A DNA stretch of 64,000 bases from Clostridia bacterium (GTDB taxonomy: Bacteria; Bacillota; Clostridia; Oscillospirales; Acutalibacteraceae), in the NCBI GenBank assembly GCA_017399065.1, contig JAFQEL010000002.1:1-64000 (forward strand), written 5' to 3'. The notes beneath the pieces are model-generated. The model worked only from the letters and a program-made list of their open reading frames with translations, made no database searches and was not told the origin of the DNA. The translations under genes were made by a program, and so were the position numbers. Within the stretch, counting starts at the first letter, position 1, and every line of letters begins with the position of its first letter. Of this stretch, positions 57,361 through 64,000 are shown one piece after another.

Positions 57361-59262
57361 TTGAAAAATATTTTCTCTTCCGGAAAAACACCCGACGAAA
57401 AGTCGGCGTTCTTTATAATTGCAACCAGAAGGGCGGGCGTTGCTCTTCTTGACGCGCTGTTTATAAATCTCACCTTTGTGATGACGAGTATAATCGAATT
57501 CTATCCCGAGCCGCTCGGTTACGACGTAATTCAGGCACTGATAGGAAGATCGTTATACACAACCGTTATTTTCATAGCCGTATACGCCTTCTTCGGACTG
57601 TACAACAGCCTCTGGGAATATGCAGGATTACACGAAATGGTACGCTGTGCGGGTGCAGGCATAGTATCTACGCTGCTCTGCCTTGCCGCTGATTTTATCT
57701 GTGACAGCTTCGAGCTGCTGGACGTAATGACCTTCAGCCTGAGCGTATATTTCACTTCAATGCTTGTAATCATTGCCGCTACGGGCTGTATACGCCTTAC
57801 ATACCGTATGATAAGACGTACAAAAAAGGCACACTCAGCAGGTTCTCGCAGAGGCGCAGGCCGCAGGGTTATGATAATAGGCGCGGGAGATATGGGACAG
57901 ACGATTCTCAAGGAGCTTGGGGCCACTGCATTTGCACTCGGCAAGCCCGTTGTTTTCGTTGACGATGACCCGATGAAGGCCGGCAGACGGATAGAAGGCA
58001 TTCCGGTAAGAGGCAACTGCGAAAAAATACCCGAACTGGTAATCAAATACAAGGTAGACGAGATAATTTACGCAATCCCCTCCGCATCGCCCGAACGCAA
58101 AAGCGATATACTTAAGCTCTCCGTAGGGACAGGCTGTTCATTAAAGACTTCGCTTTCGCTTCAGGAAATCAGCGAAAAGAGCGTAACGGAGCCGACAATA
58201 AGAAACGTTGATATAACAGACCTGCTGGCTCGCCCCGAGGTTACGCTCAACACGGACATATGTGCCTATCTCAAGGGTCGCACCGTAATGGTAACGGGCG
58301 GCGGCGGCTCTATAGGCTCTGAGATATGCACTCAGGTTGCTCGCTACGCACCTGAGAAGATAGTCATTTTTGATAACTACGAAAACAACGCATTCATTCT
58401 CAAGAACAAGCTTGACCGAAAATATCAGGGCAAGGTGCAGTTCTTTATCCGCATAGGCTCCGTACAGGACCCGAAAAGACTTAACGAAGTAATGACGGAA
58501 TTTGAGCCGTCGGTAGTTTTTCACGCCGCTGCTCACAAGCACGTACCGCTTATGGAGGACAGCCCCTGTGAGGCGGTAAAGAACAACATATTCGGTACGT
58601 ACAACACCGCAAAAGCGGCAATTGACCACAAGGTAAGCAAGTTTGTTATACTCTCAACGGACAAGGCGGTCAACCCGACTAACGTAATGGGTGCGACGAA
58701 ACGTGTTACGGAGCTTATCATACAGTATTTTGAAAAGCAGAACTCGGGCACTCACTTTGCCGCTGTACGATTCGGTAACGTGCTTGGTTCAAACGGCAGT
58801 GTAATCCCGATATTCAAAGAGCAGATAGCTCACGGCGGACCCGTAACCGTAACGCACAAGGATATCACACGCTACTTTATGACAATACCGGAAGCTGCAC
58901 AGCTCGTCGTACAGGCAGGCGGTATTGCACGTGGCGGCGAAATATTCGTACTCGATATGGGTGACCCCGTAAGCATAACCTCACTTGCAGAGAAGCTTAT
59001 CACACTTTCGGGCTACAGACCGTATGAGGATATAAAAATTGAGTTTACGGGTCTGCGTCCCGGCGAAAAGCTCTACGAAGAGCTTACTCTCGCAGAGGAA
59101 GAGACGGAAATGCAGCTTACGGCAAACGACAAGATTTTTGTACTGCCTCCCGTAGAATTCAGCGGCGAAAAGCTTGAAAAAGGACTTGAAAAGCTGAAAT
59201 CCGCCGACGGTACAAACGTACGCGAGCTGCTGCTTGAGCTTGTGCCGAATTTCAACAGCTGA
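57361..59262 (+). CDS. FlaA1/CapD-type UDP-sugar 4,6-dehydratase
   Basis: 633 residues starting at TTG (57361) after AAAGGCGG. Four N-terminal membrane spans (about 25-150) precede a first Rossmann domain (IIGAGDMGQTIL) and the catalytic SDR domain (VTGGGGSIGSE, about 310). STDKAVNPTNVMGATKR carries the altered YxxxK (MxxxK) site usual in this family. This group includes PglF, WbpM and CapD, which make 4-keto-6-deoxy UDP-HexNAc for EPS or glycan initiation. First gene of the plus-strand arm. Confidence 0.93.
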   Translation: MKNIFSSGKTPDEKSAFFIIATRRAGVALLDALFINLTFVMTSIIEFYPEPLGYDVIQALIGRSLYTTVIFIAVYAFFGLYNSLWEYAGLHEMVRCAGAGIVSTLLCLAADFICDSFELLDVMTFSLSVYFTSMLVIIAATGCIRLTYRMIRRTKKAHSAGSRRGAGRRVMIIGAGDMGQTILKELGATAFALGKPVVFVDDDPMKAGRRIEGIPVRGNCEKIPELVIKYKVDEIIYAIPSASPERKSDILKLSVGTGCSLKTSLSLQEISEKSVTEPTIRNVDITDLLARPEVTLNTDICAYLKGRTVMVTGGGGSIGSEICTQVARYAPEKIVIFDNYENNAFILKNKLDRKYQGKVQFFIRIGSVQDPKRLNEVMTEFEPSVVFHAAAHKHVPLMEDSPCEAVKNNIFGTYNTAKAAIDHKVSKFVILSTDKAVNPTNVMGATKRVTELIIQYFEKQNSGTHFAAVRFGNVLGSNGSVIPIFKEQIAHGGPVTVTHKDITRYFMTIPEAAQLVVQAGGIARGGEIFVLDMGDPVSITSLAEKLITLSGYRPYEDIKIEFTGLRPGEKLYEELTLAEEETEMQLTANDKIFVLPPVEFSGEKLEKGLEKLKSADGTNVRELLLELVPNFNS

Positions 59263-59302
59263 TACACCTCACAAAACATTTGCGAAAGGAACATAAAAGC
59301 AA

Positions 59303-60445
59303 ATGACACCCACACTACTCACAGTTTTCGCTATAAGTATGCTTGGTGCATGGTTCGGCCAGGCTTCACCCAGCCGCACATATAACGTGCTGGGCAAGCG
59401 ACAGCCTAACCTGATAGGCGTTTTCATAACACTCATTACCGTCGTGCTATTTTCCGGCTTGCGCAACAATATCGGTGACACGGTTTACTATCTCCACACC
59501 TACAATCTCGACACGGAAAACGGTATGGATCTGCCGGCAATAGGCGACAAGGCGTATCTTTTCCAGCTTTTTCAGTATTTTCTTCACCAAGCGAACGCCG
59601 AACCGTCGGTATTTATTATGATTTGTTCTATCTTAACTCTCGTGCCGATGATATGGCTTTTCTACAGGTACTCGGCAGACTACTCACTTTCGATTTTCCT
59701 TTTCTTTACGATGGGTATTTTTGCCTCGACGCTTAACGGCATACGCCAGTACGTTGCAACGGGTCTGATTTTACTCGGCTCAAAGTTTTTGTTCTCCCCG
59801 AAGAAAACAGATTTCTGGAAATACCTCATACTGATTCTCATCGCCTCTCAGATTCATTCATCGGCTGTTATTATGATACCGCTGTACTTCCTCTGCCGAA
59901 GAAAAGCCTGGTCTGCACCGGCAATGATTTCGGTAGCGGCGGGTGTTGCAGGTCTTATTTTCGTCAGTATGTTCCTACCCTCGTTCCTTACTCTGCTTGA
60001 AGACACATCTTACTCCACCTATGCTGACGGTTGGTTTGACGAAGGCGGTTCTACGGGCGGTGCAAACATACTGCGCGTTGCATTCAACATAATGCCGACC
60101 GTGCTCGCCGCAATATTCTCAAAGCAGGTGCGGCAATTCGGTCCCGTTGCCGATATTCTTATAAACATTTCTCTCGTTCACTCTGCAATTTATATACTTG
60201 CTCTCTACGATTGGATCTTTGCACGCTTTGCTTTCTACACCTATGCATACGTTATACTGCTTATGGCTCTTGTTTTTGTTGCCGTACTGAGAAGCAGAAA
60301 GTACCGTTTCTTCTCCTTCCTGCTGTTCGGTGCATACATCATTTATTTCATAATCGACGCACGTGCCAACCGACTCAACTGGTATGCCAGTGACTTCTTC
60401 ACACCAAACAATACGATGTTGTTCAAATTCCTCTACTTAAACTAA
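59303..60445 (+). CDS. EpsG-family polysaccharide polymerase
   Basis: 380 residues with about ten membrane spans. SGLRNNIGDTVYYLHTYN near the N-terminus and FASTLNGIRQYVATGLILLGSKFLF in the middle are typical of EpsG/Wzy-type polymerases, which join repeat units on the outer face. RBS CGAAAGGAAC, with longer-than-usual spacing to the ATG. The next gene follows after 14 nt. Confidence 0.88.
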   Translation: MTPTLLTVFAISMLGAWFGQASPSRTYNVLGKRQPNLIGVFITLITVVLFSGLRNNIGDTVYYLHTYNLDTENGMDLPAIGDKAYLFQLFQYFLHQANAEPSVFIMICSILTLVPMIWLFYRYSADYSLSIFLFFTMGIFASTLNGIRQYVATGLILLGSKFLFSPKKTDFWKYLILILIASQIHSSAVIMIPLYFLCRRKAWSAPAMISVAAGVAGLIFVSMFLPSFLTLLEDTSYSTYADGWFDEGGSTGGANILRVAFNIMPTVLAAIFSKQVRQFGPVADILINISLVHSAIYILALYDWIFARFAFYTYAYVILLMALVFVAVLRSRKYRFFSFLLFGAYIIYFIIDARANRLNWYASDFFTPNNTMLFKFLYLN

Positions 60446-60459
60446 GGAGAGATTCCGTA

Positions 60460-61647
60460 ATGAAGAAAAAACAGCTTCTTATAATCAGCGGAGGAATGGA
60501 AATAGGCGGTATCGAGCGAAGTCTTTTCGGATTGCTCGGTGAGATAGACTATGACCGCTATGACGTTGATTTATTGCTTTTCAAGGTAGGCGGCGAATTA
60601 CTGCCGCTTGTTGACAGGCGTTGCAACATACTGCCTGAAATAAAGCAGTGTGCGGCAATGACACTGCCGATAGCATCTGCAATAAAGACAACGCCTATAA
60701 TAGGCGTGAAGCGTGCGGTAAACCGCATAATTTCGACAAAAAAATACGGCACCTCCGATGCCGCGACATTCGCTCTGCTGTCCTCTTACTGGAGGAGCTG
60801 TGTAAGCAATATGCCTGCACAGAAGAAAAAATATGACGTTGCGATAAGCTTTATGTGGCCGCACGATTACGCCGCAAAAAAGGTAACGGCAAACAAAAAA
60901 ATCGCATGGATACACACCGACTACACGGTTGCAAAAATGAACTTTGAAAAAGACGAAAAGCTGTGGAGTAAGTTTGATAAAATTGCAGCCGTTTCGGACG
61001 AAGCAGGCAACGCATTCCGTAAGGTTTATCCGTCGCTTGCCGATAAGCTTATTACCGTCGAAAATATACTCTCACCCGAATTTGTACGCACTCAGGCGCG
61101 CAAAGAGCCTGCAGAGGGCATTGACCCCGATATACCTGCAATTCTCTCCGTCGGCAGATTTACTGCCGCAAAGGCATTTGACCTTGCCGCGGAAAGCTGC
61201 AGGATAATGAAAGAAAAGGGTTGTGATTTCAAGTGGTATCTGATAGGCTTCGGTCCCGACGAAGCATTGATCCGCTCAAAAATAAAAGAAAACAATGTTG
61301 AAGACACAATGATCATCCTCGGCAAAAAATCAAATCCTTACCCGTATATAGCCGCGTGCAATATTTATGCACAACCCTCACGCTATGAGGGGAAGGCGGT
61401 TACGGTAAGGGAAGCCCAGATGCTCGGAAAGCCCGTTCTTATAACCGATTTTGAGACCGCAAAGGGTCATATAGAAGACGGAAAGGACGGTATTATCTGC
61501 CCTATGGGAACCGAAACCGTTGCAGATGCACTTGCAGTTCTGCTTGATAATAAAAAGCTTCGTGAAAAGCTCGGTAAAAACTGCCTTGCCAACGATTACA
61601 GCAACAGAGAAAGCATTAATACACTATATGACTTTATTGAAAACTAA
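60460..61647 (+). CDS. GT4-family glycosyltransferase
   Basis: 395 residues, RBS AAGGAGAG. N-terminus KKKQLLIISGGMEIGGIERSLFGLLGEIDYDRYDVDLLLF is close to that of the 53543-54742 enzyme. C-terminal donor site: AILSVGRFTAAKAFDLA and QPSRYEGKAVTVREAQMLGKPVLIT. Cytoplasmic face of the membrane; sugar unknown. Confidence 0.92.
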   Translation: MKKKQLLIISGGMEIGGIERSLFGLLGEIDYDRYDVDLLLFKVGGELLPLVDRRCNILPEIKQCAAMTLPIASAIKTTPIIGVKRAVNRIISTKKYGTSDAATFALLSSYWRSCVSNMPAQKKKYDVAISFMWPHDYAAKKVTANKKIAWIHTDYTVAKMNFEKDEKLWSKFDKIAAVSDEAGNAFRKVYPSLADKLITVENILSPEFVRTQARKEPAEGIDPDIPAILSVGRFTAAKAFDLAAESCRIMKEKGCDFKWYLIGFGPDEALIRSKIKENNVEDTMIILGKKSNPYPYIAACNIYAQPSRYEGKAVTVREAQMLGKPVLITDFETAKGHIEDGKDGIICPMGTETVADALAVLLDNKKLREKLGKNCLANDYSNRESINTLYDFIEN

Positions 61648-61658
61648 GGAGCCGCTCA

Positions 61659-62672
61659 ATGTACAGCTTATCCGTAATTCTGCCCGTATATAACGCCGCA
61701 AAGTATCTGACAGGAATGTTGGACAGCCTTGCCGTGCAGACAGTAAAATCCGAAATGCAGATAATACTCGTTGACGACGGCTCAACAGACGGCAGTGCAG
61801 AAATATGCGACGAATTTGCTTCAAGCCACACCGACACCGTTGTGATCCACCGTAAAAACGGCGGCGTAAGCGCCGCAAGAAATGCAGGCATAAAAGAAGC
61901 GTCGGGAGAATATATCGGCTTTGTTGACGCCGACGATACACTTGCACCGGATTATTTTGAAAAGCTTCTGAATGCCGCAAAAACAAACGGCTGCGATATG
62001 GCAATGAGCGGATTTACTCTTGTATACGAAGGTGACCACAGGCCCGTTTCACCGTTTGAGGACGGAGAAATATTTGAAGGAAAAGATATTGCCGATAAAA
62101 TTGCACGTAAAATGCTGTCCAACGGAAGCATCAACAGCGTATGGTCGAAAATTTTCCGCCGCTCGGTTATAGAAGAAAATTCGGTTGAGTTTCCCGTTGG
62201 CATAAAAATCGGTGAGGATAAGAGATTTGTACTCGGATTTCTTGCCCACTGCTCACGCGCGGTATATGCAGGCAACTGCGGATACTTTTATATAAACGTT
62301 GTAACAAGCGCTATGCATTCCGATAATAAAATGCAGGAGCTTCTGAAAACGGATGATGACGAGATAAATGTATTCGTATCGCTCGGTCTTGACGAAAAAA
62401 CCGTACGTACGGAAAAATCGGCATACCTGTTTTCGGAGCTTGCCGATTTCCTTCAGCGTTGCTATTCCGACTCACGGGCAAACGCAAAAGAGGCAACAAA
62501 AAAGCACTTTTCTGACAAAGAACTGATGAAAAAGATTGACTGTGCAACAGAATACATTAAGAAAAACAACGGCACAATATACACTCTGCTCGCAACCGCA
62601 TTTGCAAAACGCAGTGTGTTTATGACACTTTGCGTGCTGTGGCTGCAGAAAAAGATACAGAAAGGAAGCTGA
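61659..62672 (+). CDS. GT2-family glycosyltransferase
   Basis: 337 residues, RBS AAGGAG. GT-A fold signature SVILPVYNAAKYL (4-16), IILVDDGSTDGSAEI and the DxD-type GFVDADDTL, with NGGVSAARNAGI. It adds one sugar from a nucleotide donor to the growing repeat unit. The C-terminus is hydrophobic (TLLATAFAKRSVFMTLCVLWL), which may anchor it. Confidence 0.93.
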   Translation: MYSLSVILPVYNAAKYLTGMLDSLAVQTVKSEMQIILVDDGSTDGSAEICDEFASSHTDTVVIHRKNGGVSAARNAGIKEASGEYIGFVDADDTLAPDYFEKLLNAAKTNGCDMAMSGFTLVYEGDHRPVSPFEDGEIFEGKDIADKIARKMLSNGSINSVWSKIFRRSVIEENSVEFPVGIKIGEDKRFVLGFLAHCSRAVYAGNCGYFYINVVTSAMHSDNKMQELLKTDDDEINVFVSLGLDEKTVRTEKSAYLFSELADFLQRCYSDSRANAKEATKKHFSDKELMKKIDCATEYIKKNNGTIYTLLATAFAKRSVFMTLCVLWLQKKIQKGS

Positions 62673-62675
62673 CCG

Positions 62676-63827
62676 ATGAAAATACTGCTCTACGACCACT
62701 CGGGCTGTTTCAACAGAGGCTGTGAAGCCATAGTGCGGTCTACGGTCGGTATCCTCAGAAAAGCATTCCACGGCTGTGAATGCTCACTGCTCTCATATCA
62801 CCCCGAGGAAGATATGATTCTTTCCGATATACCCGGCCTTACCGTGCGCGGCATGAAGGCGCAACGGATGGGTCATATACAGACGTACGTCAACGCTTTT
62901 TATTATAAAATTCTTCACCGCTCAGATTACTATTACCGTGCTTCCTATGCTGAAGCAATTGACTTTGCAAGGGAGCACGACATCTGCCTTATCATAGGCG
63001 GTGACACCTTTTGCTACGGCGACAACGAGCTGTGCCGTGCCGTTACGGCAGAATTCAAAAAACTCGGTAAATGCGTAGTGCTCTGGGGCTGCTCAATAGG
63101 CAAGGAAGACCTGAGCGAAGAAAAGCTCGCAACACTTCGCAGTATAGACGGCATATTTGCACGCGAGCCGCTGACAAAGCAGGTGCTTGAAGAAAACGGG
63201 CTTACAAACGTAAGGCTGTTTGCCGACCCTGCATTTACGCTTGAGACAAAAAAGCCTGAAAACAAGCCTGCAGGCAAAATGCTGGGGCTTAATTTCAGCC
63301 CGCTCGTTGCTAAACGCTGTCCCGGACTTGCAGGCTGTGTTGCGGAATTTCTTGAAAGAATCGAAAAAGAGACCGACTACACACCCGTACTGATACCTCA
63401 CGTTATGATAGATGCGGGCAACAACAACGACTACGCTTATATGAAAGCAATAGCGGAAAAAGCTAAACTGACACGCACGGTGATTCTGCCCGACAATCTG
63501 TCTGCTGCAGAGTATAAGGGATATATATCCGAATGCGATATGCTGATTGCCGCACGCACTCACACAACGATCGCCGCATACTCAAACCTCGTGCCCGTTT
63601 ACGCACTCAGCTACAGCATAAAAGCAAGAGGAATTGCAAAAGACCTTTTCGGTAAGGAGCTTTGTGTAAAAAGCATATCGGAAATCGACTCGGCAGATGC
63701 ACTTTTCGAGTGCTTCAGAGAGCTTGAGGCAAGCTGTAAAGATATGAAAAACACTCTCGCAAAAATAATCCCCGCTAAAAAAGAGCTCAGCTTCGCGGCA
63801 GGCGAGGCACTTAAAGAATACGTTTAA
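62676..63827 (+). CDS. Polysaccharide pyruvyl transferase
   Basis: 383 residues, RBS AAAGGAAG, starting 3 nt after the GT2 stop. PS_pyruv_trans family pattern: KILLYDHSGCFNRGCEAIVRSTVGIL, CLIIGGDTFCYGDNE, VLWGCSIGK, IFAREPLTKQVL and MLIAARTHTTIAAYSNLVPVYALSYSIKARG. It moves a pyruvyl group from PEP to a sugar, giving the polymer an acidic ketal. Confidence 0.9.
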   Translation: MKILLYDHSGCFNRGCEAIVRSTVGILRKAFHGCECSLLSYHPEEDMILSDIPGLTVRGMKAQRMGHIQTYVNAFYYKILHRSDYYYRASYAEAIDFAREHDICLIIGGDTFCYGDNELCRAVTAEFKKLGKCVVLWGCSIGKEDLSEEKLATLRSIDGIFAREPLTKQVLEENGLTNVRLFADPAFTLETKKPENKPAGKMLGLNFSPLVAKRCPGLAGCVAEFLERIEKETDYTPVLIPHVMIDAGNNNDYAYMKAIAEKAKLTRTVILPDNLSAAEYKGYISECDMLIAARTHTTIAAYSNLVPVYALSYSIKARGIAKDLFGKELCVKSISEIDSADALFECFRELEASCKDMKNTLAKIIPAKKELSFAAGEALKEYV

Positions 63828-63840
63828 AGTAGGCGGCGAA

Positions 63841-64000
63841 ATGAAAAAACAGTTGCTTTTTATAATACCGAGGCTATGTATCGGCGGTGCCGAAAAGAGC
63901 CTTATTTCACTGCTCCGGCTGCTTGATTACTCCGCATATGACGTTGATCTGCTGCTTTTCCGTAAGGAAGGTGAGTTCCTTGCAGACGTGCCGAAGCAGG
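63841..64000 (+). CDS. GT4-family glycosyltransferase, N-terminal part (cut by window end)
   Basis: 53 codons are visible, beginning MKKQLLFIIPRLCIGGAEKS and continuing to the window end. The start LLFIIPRLCIGGAEKSL with DYSAYDVDLLLFRKEGEFL is the same N-terminal pattern as the two other GT4 enzymes. RBS AGGCGG. Length and donor site are not visible. Confidence 0.85.
   Translation, partial: MKKQLLFIIPRLCIGGAEKSLISLLRLLDYSAYDVDLLLFRKEGEFLADVPKQ

Overview
The window looks like chromosomal DNA from a low-to-mid GC Gram-positive anaerobe of the class Clostridia, most likely an Oscillospirales/Ruminococcaceae-type gut bacterium. Evidence: GGAGG-type ribosome binding sites with ATG, GTG and TTG starts, a Phe-type T-box leader, TPP riboswitches, DUF1540 and DUF378 mini-proteins, secreted proteins with N-terminal signal peptides, a giant repeat-rich surface protein, an EpsG-type polysaccharide cluster, and dispersed hairpin repeats. 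No complete rRNA, tRNA, CRISPR array, transposase or phage gene was found. The species assignment is inference.

Layout. 0.3-5 kb: a membrane-anchored unknown protein, a secreted esterase-like protein, a HAD phosphatase, a TtcA-like tRNA thiolase and repeat DNA. 4.9-10 kb: MurD, SecA and a Crp/Fnr-type regulator. 10.1-14 kb: a markedly AT-rich block encoding a small secreted DUF2712-like protein, a single-pass unknown protein, an ABC ATPase and three multi-pass membrane proteins, with a tRNA-like fragment just outside its upstream edge. 14.2-20.2 kb: housekeeping genes ychF, a FlaR-like kinase, pth and mfd. 20.7-22.7 kb: DUF378, a cytoplasmic GH20 hexosaminidase and DUF1540. 22.7-25.9 kb: a thiamine-precursor ABC operon behind two TPP riboswitches, each with its own terminator. 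25.9-28.1 kb: an ACT-domain protein and an aryl-acetate CoA ligase behind a T-box whose specifier reads UUC (Phe). 28.1-30.2 kb: zinc-type znuC, znuA and a Fur-family regulator, without a permease gene, behind a consensus promoter and a perfect dyad. 30.2-32.4 kb: maf and a secreted protein with two endonuclease/exonuclease/phosphatase domains.

32.5-46.3 kb is one gene of 4598 codons: a secreted metallophosphoesterase-like N-terminus followed by thousands of residues of repeated helical and beta modules. 46.3-47.8 kb is repeat-rich and probably non-coding. 47.8-48.9 kb holds a dCMP deaminase and an unknown protein. 49.1-52.3 kb is a two-component system. 52.4-64 kb is an extracellular polysaccharide locus in two divergent arms: on the minus strand a GH88/105-like protein, a GT4, an ATP-grasp enzyme and a beta-propeller-like protein; on the plus strand a FlaA1/CapD-type dehydratase, an EpsG-type polymerase, GT4, GT2, a pyruvyl transferase and a GT4 cut by the window end.

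The least explained structure is a family of modular palindromic elements (1114-1211, 3768-4149, 9079-9284, 20252-20619). They share terminal sequences and AAATCAT-linked hairpins, and carry zero to four copies of a 74-76 bp internal unit. Other points worth attention are the AT-rich secretion/ABC block, the giant surface protein, the Phe T-box on a CoA ligase operon, and the tandem TPP switches.
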